A stretch of 38,569 nucleotides of DNA from Mycobacterium gordonae (GCF_002101675.1 NZ_LQOY01000112.1:1-38569), one strand, 5' to 3'; shown: positions 22,847 to 31,584, counted from the first letter of the stretch. The notes: generated by a model not told the origin, from the letters alone. Numbers and translations: made by a program.

Positions 22847-24523
22847 ATGACCGCCCCGATCTGGATGGCCGCCCCGCCGGAAGTGCATTCGGCCCTGCTC
22901 AGTAGCGGCCCCGGCGCCGGGCCGCTCTTGGCGGGGGCGACGGCCTGGAGTTCGCTGAGCGCCAGCTACGCGGAGACGGCCCTGGATCTGGCCGCGGTGC
23001 TGGCGGCCGTGCAGGGCGGTGAATGGAGCGGTCCGACCGCCCAGGCGTACGTAACCGCCCACCTGCCCTATCTGGCTTGGCTCACCCAGGCCGGGGCGGA
23101 CAGTGCGGCCATGGCCGCCCGACAGGAAATCGCGGCCACCGCTTGGGCCACCGCTCTGGCCGCGATGCCGACGCTGGCCGAACTGGCCGCGAACCACGCC
23201 ACTCATGCAATCTTGACAGCGACGAATTTCTTTGGTGTGAACACGATTCCGATCGCGCTGAACGAGGCCGACTATGTGCGGATGTGGGTTCAGGCCGCCA
23301 CCGTGATGAGCGCCTACCAGTCCGTCGCCGCGGCCGCGGTGGACACCGCGCCCCAAAGCGCGGCGGCGCCCGAGATCGTCACCACCGGTGCACTGGCCGC
23401 CGCCGAGCTGCCGCCGGACCGGCAGAACGACTTCTATCAGTGGCTCACCGACACCGGGTACATCGACTTCTACGACAACTACGTCCAGCCGCTGATCGAC
23501 GCGCTGTCCAACCTGCCGTTCTTCCAGGCGCTGTTCGGCGGATTCGATCCGTATCTGGTCATCCTGGGAAACCCGCTGAGCTACCTCAGCCCGTTCAACA
23601 TCGCGTTCGCCCTCGGCTATCCGATGGATATCGGCAGCTACGTGCTGTTCCTGTCGCAGATGTTCTCGTTCGTGGCGCTGGATCTCACGGCGGCGTTCGC
23701 CTCGGGCAATCCCACGACCATCGGATTCACCATCCTGTTCGTCACTGTTGAGATCATCGGCACCGTCATCACCGACACCATTGCGCTGCTGAAAACGCTG
23801 CTCGAACAGACCATCGTGTTGCTCGCGGTGGTGGTGCCCTTGTTGACCGCGCCGCTGGTGCCATTGGCGGCCGGTGCGGTGCTGGGGCCGATTGGTGTCA
23901 AAGGGCTGGTCGCGCTGGCCGCCGCCACCCCGGCGCCGCCCGTCGCGCCGCCGGTCACCCCGCCGGTGGCCGCTCTGGCCCCGACGGTGCCGACCTCCAC
24001 TTCCTCGCCGGCCCCGGCGCCGGCCGAGGTAACCACGTCGCCCCCCGCGCCCGGTGCGACGCCGCCCACCGCGGCGCCGCCTACGGTGACCGGCACGGGC
24101 GTGGGACTGGGTTTGGGGGCCGGTATGGAGCACTTCGGCTATGTCGTGGGTGACCTCGGTTCGGTTGCCCGCAAAGCGGTGGGGGCGGGCGCTAGCAGAA
24201 CGGCGCCGGACTCCCAGGGCGCCGAGGAGCCGGCGGCCGCGGCCGCGCCCCCCGAACCGGCCGGCACAGCGAAGCGGCGGCGGGCGAAGGTGACCCAGCT
24301 GGGCCGGGGGTACGAATACATGGACCCGGAGCCCGAGGTGTCCGCGTCGGCAACGGGTGCGAGGAGACCGGGGTTCGCCGGGACCTCAGTGCAGGGGCGG
24401 CTCGCCGCGGCGGGCCCCACGACGCTGGTCCACGGCGAGTTCGGGGTCGGGCCGCGCATTCCGCTGCTGCCGGGCACTTGGGAGGGGGAAGCGGGCGCCG
24501 GGTCGGCTGACGACCACGGGTGA
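22847..24523 (+). CDS. PPE family protein, PPE-PPW type, PPE2-like
   Basis: A 558-aa protein. The N terminus MTAPIWMAAPPE carries the PPE motif (residues 10-12), followed by the helical PPE domain with the WSG turn (Trp60), which pairs with a PE partner for ESX export. The middle (about 200-360) is hydrophobic; a Pro/Ala/Thr-rich linker follows (about 360-410). The C terminus has RRPGFAGT and PLLPGTW, the PxxPxxW signature of the PPE-PPW subgroup. A basic cluster KRRRAK at 476-481 lies where a nuclear-localisation-type patch has been described in M. tuberculosis PPE2. The start resembles PPE2 (Rv0256c), which is also B12-riboswitch-linked, but here it stands alone, without cobQ/cobU. A role in cobalt or B12 acquisition is inferred from the riboswitch only. 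Confidence 0.9.
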   Translation: MTAPIWMAAPPEVHSALLSSGPGAGPLLAGATAWSSLSASYAETALDLAAVLAAVQGGEWSGPTAQAYVTAHLPYLAWLTQAGADSAAMAARQEIAATAWATALAAMPTLAELAANHATHAILTATNFFGVNTIPIALNEADYVRMWVQAATVMSAYQSVAAAAVDTAPQSAAAPEIVTTGALAAAELPPDRQNDFYQWLTDTGYIDFYDNYVQPLIDALSNLPFFQALFGGFDPYLVILGNPLSYLSPFNIAFALGYPMDIGSYVLFLSQMFSFVALDLTAAFASGNPTTIGFTILFVTVEIIGTVITDTIALLKTLLEQTIVLLAVVVPLLTAPLVPLAAGAVLGPIGVKGLVALAAATPAPPVAPPVTPPVAALAPTVPTSTSSPAPAPAEVTTSPPAPGATPPTAAPPTVTGTGVGLGLGAGMEHFGYVVGDLGSVARKAVGAGASRTAPDSQGAEEPAAAAAPPEPAGTAKRRRAKVTQLGRGYEYMDPEPEVSASATGARRPGFAGTSVQGRLAAAGPTTLVHGEFGVGPRIPLLPGTWEGEAGAGSADDHG

Positions 24524-24693
24524 CGCAGCCTCAACCTCAAACGTGCTGGCACTCTTGGCTGCTCATTGCGTCCGGCACCGTCGGCCGCAGCGCGCCGGAG
24601 CGCAAGTGCAGTGACCTGGAACACACACCGAGCCCGATGTGCCATGATGTCCTCGCTGGTCAAGGCCGACGTCAGGAGCGTTGAGGAGCAGTG

Positions 24694-27678
24694 GTGGATC
24701 TCAATTTTTCGATGGTCACGCGACCCGTCGAGCGGCTGGTGGCCACAGCCCAGAACGGTCTGGAAGTGCTGCGGCTCGGGGGATTGGAGACAGGCAGCGT
24801 CCCGTCGCCGTCCCAGGTCGTCGAGACCGTGCCGATGTACAAGCTGCGACGATACTTCCCGCCGGACAACCGGCCCGGCCAGCCGCCGGTGGGTCCACCG
24901 GTATTGATGGTGCACCCGATGATGATGTCTGCCGACATGTGGGACGTCACCCGGGAAGACGGTGCGGTGGGCATCCTGCACGCCAGCGGGCTGGACCCGT
25001 GGGTCATCGACTTCGGCTCGCCCGACAAGGTCGAGGGCGGGATGCGGCGAACCTTGGCCGATCACATCGTCGCGCTGGATCAGGCCATCGACACCGTCAA
25101 GGACACTGCGGGCCAGGATGTGCACCTCGTCGGGTACTCCCAGGGCGGCATGTGGTGTTACCAGGTCGCGGCGTATCGAAGGTCGAAGAACCTGGCAAGC
25201 ATCGTCGCATTCGGTTCGCCGGTCGACACCCTGGCCGCACTGCCGATGGGCATTCCGGCGAACATGGGCGCCGGCGTCGCCGATTTCATGGCCGACCATG
25301 TGTTCAATCGGCTGAACATCCCAAGTTGGATGGCGCGCACCGGTTTTCAGATGATGGATCCGATCAAGACGGCTCAGGCCCGGATCGATTTCGTGCGCCA
25401 GCTGCATGACCGCGAGGCGTTGCTGCCGCGGGAACAGCAGCGCCGGTTCCTCGAGCGCGAAGGGTGGATCGCCTGGTCCGGGCCGGCGATCTCGGAGCTG
25501 CTCAAGCAGTTCATCGCGCACAACCGGATGATGACGGGCGGTTTCGCCATCAACGGTCAGATGGTGACGCTGACCGACATCACCTGTCCGATCCTGGCTT
25601 TCGTCGGAGAGGTCGACGACATCGGCCAGCCCGCCTCGGTGCGCGGCATCCGGCGGGCCGCGCCGAACACCGAGGTCTACGAATGTCTGATCCGTACCGG
25701 GCATTTCGGCTTGGTGGTGGGATCCCGTGCCGCGCTGCAGAGTTGGCCGACCGTTGCCGAGTGGGTGCGCTGGATCTCCAGTAACGGCGACAAGCCGGCC
25801 AGCATCAGCCTGATGGTCGAGCAGCCCGAGGAACACAACGACAGCGGCGTGGCATTCAGCTCCCGCATCGCCCACGGCCTCGGCGAAGTGTCTGAGGCGG
25901 CGCTCGCGCTGGCCCGCGGCGCGGCCGACGCCGTGGTCGCGGCCAACCGCTCCATGCGCACCCTGGCCGTGGAGACCGTACGCACCCTGCCGCGGCTGGC
26001 GCGCCTGGGACAGCTCAACGACCACACCCGAATCTCGTTGGGCCGCATCATCGATGAGCAGGCCCACGACGCCCCGCAAGGGGAGTTTTTGCTGTTCGAC
26101 GGCCGGGTGCACACCTACGAGGCGGTCAACCGGCGCATCAACAACGTGGTGCGCGGCCTGATCGAGGTGGGGGTGCGCCAGGGTGACCGGGTCGGCGTCT
26201 TGATGGCGACCCGGCCCAGCGCGCTGGTCGCGATCGCCGCGCTGTCCCGGCTGGGCGGTGTGGCCGTGCTGATGCGCGAAGACGTCGACCTGGCCGCGCA
26301 GGTGCGGCTCGGGGCGGTCAGCGAAATCCTCACTGATCCAACTAATCTCGAGGCGGCACGCCAACTTCCGGGCCAGATCCTGGTGCTGGGCGGTGGCGAG
26401 TCGCGCGATCTGCATTTGCCGGACGACGCTGAAGTCATCGACATGGAGCAGATCGACCCGGACGCGGTGCAGCTTCCCGCCTGGTACCGCGCCAATCCCG
26501 GATTCGCGCGCGACCTGGCGTTCATCGCATTCAACGCGGCCGGCGGCGAGCTGGTCGCCAAGCAGATCACCAACTACCGGTGGGCACTGTCGGCGTTCGG
26601 CACCGCGTCGACGGCCGCGCTGGACCGCAAGGACACGGTGTACTGCCTCACGCCGCTGCACCACGAGTCCGCCCTCTTGGTGAGTCTGGGTGGGGCGGTG
26701 GTCGGCGGCACCCGGATCGCGCTGTCGCGCAGCCTGCGCCCCGACCGGTTCGTCGCCGAGATCCGCCAGTACGGCGTCACGGTGGTGTCGTATACGTGGG
26801 CCATGCTGCGCGACGTGGTCGACGACCCTGATTTCGGCCTGCACGGCAATCATCCGGTGCGGCTGTTCATCGGTTCGGGCATGCCGACCGGTCTGTGGGA
26901 GCGCGTCTGCGACGCCTTCGCACCGGCCCACGTCGTCGAGTTCTTCGCCACCACCGACGGTCAGGCGGTGCTGGCCAACGTCTCCGGCGCCAAGGTCGGC
27001 AGCAAGGGCCGGCCGCTGCCGGGTGCCGGGCGCGTCGAACTCGGTGCGTACGACCCGGAGAACGACCTGATCCTCGAGAACGACGACGGCTTCGTCCAGG
27101 TGGCCGCCACCAACCAGATCGGTGTCCTGCTCGCCCAGTCGCGGGGACCGATCGACCCCACCGCGTCGGTCAAGCGAGGAGTTTTCGCACCCGCCGACAC
27201 CTGGATCTCCACCGAGTACCTGTTCCGGCGCGACGAGGACGGCGATTTCTGGCTGGCCGGGCGGCGCGGCGCGGTGATCCGCACGGCGCGCGGCATGGTG
27301 TACGCCGAGCCGGTCGTCGATGCGCTCGGCCTGATCAACGGCGTCGACCTGGCGGTGACCTACGGGGTCTCCGCGGGTGGTCGGCAGCTGGCGGTCTCCG
27401 CCGTGACGCTGCGGCCCGGTGCGACGATCACCGCGGCCGATCTGACCGAGGCGGTGGAAAACATGCCCGTCGGGCTCGGGCCGGACATCGTGCACGTGGT
27501 GCCTAAGATGACGCTCAGCGCTACCTTCCGGCCCACCGTCAGCGCCTTGCGGGCGGCCGGAATCCCGAAAGCCGGCCGCCAGGCGTGGTACCTCGATGCC
27601 GCCACCCACCAGTTTCGCAAGCTGACCCCGGCCGCCCGTGCCGAGCTCAGCGGAAAGCAAGTCAATGCCGATGCTTGA
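24694..27678 (+). CDS. Lipase / acyl-CoA synthetase-like fusion protein (Rv1683-like)
   Basis: About 994 aa. The N-terminal half is an alpha/beta hydrolase resembling PHA-synthase/lipase proteins: VLMVHPMMMS oxyanion region and the nucleophile elbow GYSQGG (Ser149). The C-terminal half (from about 450) is an ANL acyl-CoA synthetase/AMP-binding fold. Its usual Ser/Thr/Gly-rich AMP loop is degenerate (IAFNAAGGELVAKQ, about 609-622), and I see no clear catalytic Lys near the C terminus (ATFRPTVSALRAAG). Two GTG codons are possible (24691, 24694); 24694 has better spacing from AGGAG (24684-24688). The M. tuberculosis homologue is annotated as bifunctional and linked to triacylglycerol/lipid metabolism. 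The next gene overlaps its end. Confidence 0.88.
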   Translation: MDLNFSMVTRPVERLVATAQNGLEVLRLGGLETGSVPSPSQVVETVPMYKLRRYFPPDNRPGQPPVGPPVLMVHPMMMSADMWDVTREDGAVGILHASGLDPWVIDFGSPDKVEGGMRRTLADHIVALDQAIDTVKDTAGQDVHLVGYSQGGMWCYQVAAYRRSKNLASIVAFGSPVDTLAALPMGIPANMGAGVADFMADHVFNRLNIPSWMARTGFQMMDPIKTAQARIDFVRQLHDREALLPREQQRRFLEREGWIAWSGPAISELLKQFIAHNRMMTGGFAINGQMVTLTDITCPILAFVGEVDDIGQPASVRGIRRAAPNTEVYECLIRTGHFGLVVGSRAALQSWPTVAEWVRWISSNGDKPASISLMVEQPEEHNDSGVAFSSRIAHGLGEVSEAALALARGAADAVVAANRSMRTLAVETVRTLPRLARLGQLNDHTRISLGRIIDEQAHDAPQGEFLLFDGRVHTYEAVNRRINNVVRGLIEVGVRQGDRVGVLMATRPSALVAIAALSRLGGVAVLMREDVDLAAQVRLGAVSEILTDPTNLEAARQLPGQILVLGGGESRDLHLPDDAEVIDMEQIDPDAVQLPAWYRANPGFARDLAFIAFNAAGGELVAKQITNYRWALSAFGTASTAALDRKDTVYCLTPLHHESALLVSLGGAVVGGTRIALSRSLRPDRFVAEIRQYGVTVVSYTWAMLRDVVDDPDFGLHGNHPVRLFIGSGMPTGLWERVCDAFAPAHVVEFFATTDGQAVLANVSGAKVGSKGRPLPGAGRVELGAYDPENDLILENDDGFVQVAATNQIGVLLAQSRGPIDPTASVKRGVFAPADTWISTEYLFRRDEDGDFWLAGRRGAVIRTARGMVYAEPVVDALGLINGVDLAVTYGVSAGGRQLAVSAVTLRPGATITAADLTEAVENMPVGLGPDIVHVVPKMTLSATFRPTVSALRAAGIPKAGRQAWYLDAATHQFRKLTPAARAELSGKQVNADA

Positions 27679-27865
27679 TGACACCCTGCTCAACATTCTG
27701 GTCTGCCCGGCCGACCGCGGCCCGCTGCTGCTGGTGAACGACGGTCGGGAGCTGTACAACCCCAGACTGCGCCGCGCCTACCGCATCGACGACGGCATCC
27801 CCGTTCTGCTGGTCGACGAGGCCCGCGACGTCGACGACGAGGAACACGGGCGACTTACGGCGTGA
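27665..27865 (+). CDS. Trm112-like small protein (Rv1684-like)
   Basis: A 66-aa protein with the Trm112/UPF0434 pattern: LLNILVCPADRGPLLL followed by a beta-rich segment (YNPRLRRAYRIDDGIPVLL). Only one Cys remains of the zinc-binding pairs seen in some relatives. Family members are small partners or activators of methyltransferases; no partner is evident here. The ATG at 27665 follows GGAAAG and overlaps the preceding gene by 14 bp, suggesting co-translation. It overlaps the convergent tetR gene by 11 bp. Confidence 0.8.
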   Translation: MPMLDDTLLNILVCPADRGPLLLVNDGRELYNPRLRRAYRIDDGIPVLLVDEARDVDDEEHGRLTA

Positions 27866-28463
27866 GGCCTTCGGGCAGCTCTCCGGTGAGGTAGTGCTGC
27901 AGGTTCGGCGCGATGGTCTGCACGATCTGCTCGGTCGGCAGTGACGCGAACGGCTCCACTTTGATGATGTAGCGCGCCATCACCACCCCCATCAGCTGCG
28001 AGGCGACGAACTGGGTGCGCAGCCTGCCCGTCCCCGGGGGATTGTCGACGCGGGATCCCACCGCGCCGCCGACGATCTCCTGCAGAAACGAGCGCGCCAG
28101 GCCCACGTCGTCGCCCGAGATCAGCGACCGCAGCGTGGCGATCAGCCCCGCGCCGAGTTCGGAGTCCCACAACGGCAGCAACAGCGACGGCAGCTTCAGG
28201 CCGAGTTCCTCGACCGGCACGTCCAGCAGCGGCCCGATCACCTGCATGGGGTCGATCGGAATGTGGATGACGGCGGCGAACAACTGCTCTTTGGTGCCGA
28301 AATAGTGGTGCACCAGGGCGGCATCCACGCCGGCTCCCTTGGCCACGGCTCGGATCGATGTTCGGTCAAAGCCGTTTACCGCGAACAACTCTCGTGCGCT
28401 TGCCAGAATGCGCTCCCGGCTGTCGGAGTTTCCCGCGGGCCGTCCGGGACGCCGGCCGGCCAC
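27855..28463 (-). CDS. TetR-family transcriptional regulator (Rv1685c-like)
   Basis: A 202-aa protein with an N-terminal helix-turn-helix typical of TetR proteins: RERILASARELFAVNGF, then TSIRAVAKGAGVDAALVHHYFGTKEQL at about 35-60. The ligand-binding part is hydrophobic and helical, as expected. The GTG start lies 1 bp after the stop of the ABC permease gene, so it is the third gene of the exporter operon and probably autoregulates it through the palindromes at 29946-29976. Ligand unknown. Confidence 0.9.
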   Translation of the reverse strand: MAGRRPGRPAGNSDSRERILASARELFAVNGFDRTSIRAVAKGAGVDAALVHHYFGTKEQLFAAVIHIPIDPMQVIGPLLDVPVEELGLKLPSLLLPLWDSELGAGLIATLRSLISGDDVGLARSFLQEIVGGAVGSRVDNPPGTGRLRTQFVASQLMGVVMARYIIKVEPFASLPTEQIVQTIAPNLQHYLTGELPEGLTP

Positions 28464-28464
28464 G

Positions 28465-29283
28465 CTAGGGGGTTCTCCGCCGCAGTGTGGCGGCGGCCAG
28501 GCACATAGAGGCTAGGGCGAAGCTCAAGACGATGACCATGTCACGCACCGTAGTAGCCGTCAGCCCGGTGTGCGCACCGACCTGCTGCAGCGCCTCGAGG
28601 GCATAGCTGGCCGGCATGACGTCACTGAGCCAGTGCAGCCAATCGGGCATCGCGCTGCGCGGCACGATCACCCCGGCCAGCAGCAACTGCGGAACCACCA
28701 CCACCGGCATGAACTGGACGGCTTGAAACTCCGTGCGCGCGAACGCACTACACAGCAGGCCCAGCCCAACGCCGAGCACCGCGTTGATGATGGCGATCAC
28801 GAACACCCACAACGGACTGCCCGCGGTGGACAGGCCGAGCAGCCAGAACGACACCAGGCAGGCCAGAATGGCTTGCGCCGCAGCGGCAATGGAGAACGCG
28901 GTGCCGTAGGCGGCCAGCAGGTCCAGCCTGCGCAGCGGAGTGGTCAGGATCCGCTCCAAGGTTCCCGACGCGCGCTCCCGCTGCATCGTGATCGAGGTGA
29001 TCAAGAACATGAGCAGCAACGGAAACAGACCCAGCATCACCAGGCAGGCGGCGTTGAACGGCGTCGGCGTGCCGGGGCGGTGCGGCACGTTTTCGAACAT
29101 GAAGTACATCAGCGTGATGACCAGGCTGGGCACCAGCAGGATCATGGCCACGCTGCGGTGGTCGGCGGCCAGTTGGCGCAGAATCCGCGCCGTGGTGGCG
29201 GTGTAGCCCTTGATCCCTAACCGGCGAGGGGCTCGGTGCTGCGGCGGATGATGGACAGAAACGCTTCCTCCAGTGACGTGCAT
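28465..29283 (-). CDS. ABC-2 type transporter permease (Rv1686c-like)
   Basis: 272 aa with about six membrane segments (for example VAMILLVPSLVITLMYFMF, MLGLFPLLLMFLITSI, VFVIAIINAVLGVGLGLLC, VVVVPQLLLAGVIV) and the ABC-2 loop MQRERASGTLERILTTPLR between segments 2 and 3. The ATG at 29283 has a good ribosome site (GAGAGGA, 6 bp upstream) and keeps the conserved pre-helix RILRQLAADHRSVA; an internal ATG (29145) would give the shorter 226-aa version. It overlaps the ATPase gene by 67 bp. Pairs with that ATPase as an exporter of unknown substrate in the cytoplasmic membrane. Confidence 0.88.
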   Translation of the reverse strand: MHVTGGSVSVHHPPQHRAPRRLGIKGYTATTARILRQLAADHRSVAMILLVPSLVITLMYFMFENVPHRPGTPTPFNAACLVMLGLFPLLLMFLITSITMQRERASGTLERILTTPLRRLDLLAAYGTAFSIAAAAQAILACLVSFWLLGLSTAGSPLWVFVIAIINAVLGVGLGLLCSAFARTEFQAVQFMPVVVVPQLLLAGVIVPRSAMPDWLHWLSDVMPASYALEALQQVGAHTGLTATTVRDMVIVLSFALASMCLAAATLRRRTP

Positions 29284-29969
29284 GACGTGTCCTCTCGTAG
29301 TTGGGTCGGGGTGGTGTGGGCGACCAGGCGGCCTTCGCGCATCAGCAGCAGATCACCGCAGTGATCGGCTTCGTCCATCACGTGACTGGACACCAGCAGC
29401 GTGGTGCCGCTTTGGGCCAGCTCACTGAACTGAGACCAGAGGTCCACGCGCAGAACCGGATCCAGGCCCACGGTGGGTTCGTCGAGCACCAGCAGCTCGG
29501 GGCCGCAGACCAGCGCGCAAGCCAGGGACACGCGGATGCGCTGGCCGCCGGACAGATTGCTGCAGTAGGCCGTGCGGTGATCGGTGAGGCCCACCCGGTC
29601 GATCGCGTAATCGGCGGCCTGCCCATCGTGCCCGTACAACGTGGCGAAATACCGGACGTTGTCGACGACCCGCAGGTCGTTGTAAATGGTCGGGTCCTGG
29701 GGCACGTAGCCGACCCGGCGGCGCAACGCCGCCGACCCCGCTGGGTGGCCGAGCACGGTGACGGTGCCGGCGGTGACGATCTGCGTCCCGACGATGCTGC
29801 GCATCAGCGTGCTCTTGCCGCACCCGGAAGGGCCGAGCAGGCCCGTGATGCTGCCCCGGGCGATCTGGACGGAAAAGTCGTGCAGCGCCGTTCGTTTGCC
29901 GCGGTTGACCCGCAGGTGTTCGATGCTGACCGCCGGGCCGGTTAATTCATCGTGCGATGAAGTCATCAT
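29217..29969 (-). CDS. ABC transporter ATP-binding protein (Rv1687c-like, DrrA type)
   Basis: A 250-aa single ATPase: Walker A GPSGCGKST, Q-loop YVPQDPT, signature NLSGGQRIRVSLA, Walker B LLVLDEPTVGLDP, then the switch His in VSSHVMDEAD. It resembles drug/lipid exporter ATPases (DrrA type) and precedes the ABC-2 permease. The start is chosen at the ATG ATG pair (29969/29966), because the longer frame upstream is without homology-like sequence and would cross the divergent mpg leader. The start codon lies inside the second palindrome of the operator. Confidence 0.88.
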   Translation of the reverse strand: MMTSSHDELTGPAVSIEHLRVNRGKRTALHDFSVQIARGSITGLLGPSGCGKSTLMRSIVGTQIVTAGTVTVLGHPAGSAALRRRVGYVPQDPTIYNDLRVVDNVRYFATLYGHDGQAADYAIDRVGLTDHRTAYCSNLSGGQRIRVSLACALVCGPELLVLDEPTVGLDPVLRVDLWSQFSELAQSGTTLLVSSHVMDEADHCGDLLLMREGRLVAHTTPTQLREDTSCTSLEEAFLSIIRRSTEPLAG

Positions 29970-29976
29970 GTGATGA
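29946..29976. promoter_or_regulatory. Double palindromic operator, probable TetR site
   Basis: Two palindromes with the same core: TTCATCG-TG-CGATGAA (29946-29961) and TCATCA-TG-TGATGA (29963-29976), centres 16 bp apart. They lie at the start of the ABC exporter operon whose third gene encodes a TetR protein, and between that operon and divergent mpg. Binding by the TetR protein is inferred from position and symmetry. Confidence 0.65.
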
Positions 29977-30026
29977 ATATCCGCCCCGTGGCCGGCGCTT
30001 GTCAAGAGCCGGGCAGAATCGGTTCG

Positions 30027-30638
30027 GTGAACGCTCCCGAACTGCGGGTGGATCCGGTCGCGGCCGCCCACCGGCTACTCGGAGCGCGCTTGAGAGCCCG
30101 GGGTGTCACGGCGTTGATCGTCGAGGTCGAGGCCTACGGCGGAGTCCCCGATGGGCCCTGGCCGGACGCCGCCGCGCACTCCTATCGGGGGTTGCGAGAG
30201 CGCAACGCCGTCATGTTCGGTCCGCCCGGGCGGCTGTACACCTACCGCAGCCACGGGATCCATGTTTGCGCCAACGTCGCGTGTGGACCCGACGGAACCG
30301 CCGCGGCGGTCCTGGTAAGGGCGTGCGCGATCGAGGAGGGGATTGATGTGGCTCGGGGACGGCGCGGGGCGGCGGTTCGTGGCAGCGCACTGGCCCGGGG
30401 GCCGGGAAATCTCTGCGCGGCACTAGGAATCACCATGGAGGACAACGGTATTGACTTGTTCGACCCGCACGGCCCGGTGACGCTGCAACTCGGCGCACCG
30501 CTGACGGCGACCGCGGGGCCGCGGGTGGGGGTCAGCCAGGCCGCGGACCGGCCGTGGCGGCTGTGGCTGGCCGGTCGGCCCGAGGTGTCGGCCTACCGGC
30601 GAAGTCCGCGGGCGCCGGCCCCGGGCATGAGCGACTAG
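30027..30638 (+). CDS. mpg: 3-methyladenine DNA glycosylase (AAG family)
   Basis: A 203-aa base-excision repair enzyme removing alkylated purines. The AAG signature is clear: VEVEAYGG (catalytic Glu35, Tyr37), AAHSYRG, RNAVMFGPPGRLYTY and HGIHVCANV; these match the active-site and intercalation regions. The GTG start at 30027 gives the length I recall for M. tuberculosis Rv1688 and is preferred to the ATG pair at 29970, which falls next to the operator palindromes. No strong ribosome site is visible. Confidence 0.93.
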   Translation: MNAPELRVDPVAAAHRLLGARLRARGVTALIVEVEAYGGVPDGPWPDAAAHSYRGLRERNAVMFGPPGRLYTYRSHGIHVCANVACGPDGTAAAVLVRACAIEEGIDVARGRRGAAVRGSALARGPGNLCAALGITMEDNGIDLFDPHGPVTLQLGAPLTATAGPRVGVSQAADRPWRLWLAGRPEVSAYRRSPRAPAPGMSD

Positions 30639-30693
30639 TTCGCGCCCACTCTGAGGAATTACTGCCGAACTTCGAGTAGCGGCCTGCGAATTT

Positions 30694-31584
30694 TCAGGCT
30701 GGACGACCGATGGACGGCGGCGACGCCCGGCGATAGGCCGGATCCAGCCTGCGCACGACGAACAGGAAGGTCAGTGCGACCAACGGGGCCAGGACGCCGT
30801 AGACCGCCGCCGGTGTGGCCATTTCGGCGTTGTTGAGCAGTTGCGGGCTCAGCGCGATGCCAATCGCCACCACGGCGTTGTGCAGACCGATTTCCAGGCT
30901 GACGGCGATGGCCTGGCGCGGTGCCAGTCGCATCCAACGGGGGGCGAGGTAACCGACCGTCAAGCTGATCGCGCAGAAGGACACAACGGCCACGCTGAGC
31001 ACGCCGAAATTCTTCACCAGCGTCGTCCGGCCGCCGGCGATGCCCGCGGCCAGCGCGACCACCAGCAGCACCGCCGCGGCGATCCGGACCGGCTTGTGCA
31101 GTCGCTGCGCCAGATCTGGAAAGCGGTGGCGGACGGCGACGCCGATGGCGGTGGGTATCAGCACGACCGCGATCACCCCGAAAAACTTGTCGAACTGCAG
31201 CGGGATGAAGCGCCCGTCACCCAGGAACCAGGTCATCGACAACGACAGGATCGCCGGTATCGCGAAGATCGACAGCACCGCGTTGACTGCGGTCAGCGTC
31301 AAATTGAGGGCCAGGTCCCCGTCGGCCAGATGGCTCAGGACGTTCGCCAGCGTCCCGCCCGGCGTTGCCGCCATCAACATCAGCCCGACCGCCAGGTTCG
31401 GCTCGAGTTCGAGGGCCTCGGCAATGAGCAGGCAGAGCACGGGGAGCAACACCGACTGACACAGCAGCGCCACCAGCAGTGGGCGGCGCAGCGTGGCGGC
31501 GCGCCGGAAGTCGTCCACGGTGAGCGTCAGGCCCAGGGCGAGCATGATCGCCACGACGACCAACGGGAAGAAGCGGTTGTCCAT
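30694..31584 (-). CDS. Bile acid:sodium symporter (BASS) family transporter
   Basis: A 296-aa hydrophobic protein with about nine or ten membrane segments. BASS/SBF-type motifs include MLMAATPGGTLANVLSHLADGD and SLEIGLHNAVVAIGIAL, the latter resembling the conserved E-x-G-x-x-N/H-x helix break. Substrate unknown; relatives take up organic anions with sodium. The ATG at 31584 follows GGAGGG closely (3-nt spacing); a TTG 4 codons earlier is possible. As I recall it is absent between mpg and tyrS in M. tuberculosis. It diverges from tyrS and converges on mpg. Confidence 0.85.
   Translation of the reverse strand: MDNRFFPLVVVAIMLALGLTLTVDDFRRAATLRRPLLVALLCQSVLLPVLCLLIAEALELEPNLAVGLMLMAATPGGTLANVLSHLADGDLALNLTLTAVNAVLSIFAIPAILSLSMTWFLGDGRFIPLQFDKFFGVIAVVLIPTAIGVAVRHRFPDLAQRLHKPVRIAAAVLLVVALAAGIAGGRTTLVKNFGVLSVAVVSFCAISLTVGYLAPRWMRLAPRQAIAVSLEIGLHNAVVAIGIALSPQLLNNAEMATPAAVYGVLAPLVALTFLFVVRRLDPAYRRASPPSIGRPA

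Noticed and set aside
24139..27759. Very long open frame (about 1200 codons) on the minus strand
   Set aside because: It is antisense to the PPE and Rv1683-like genes, low in recognisable motifs and typical of GC-rich shadow frames.
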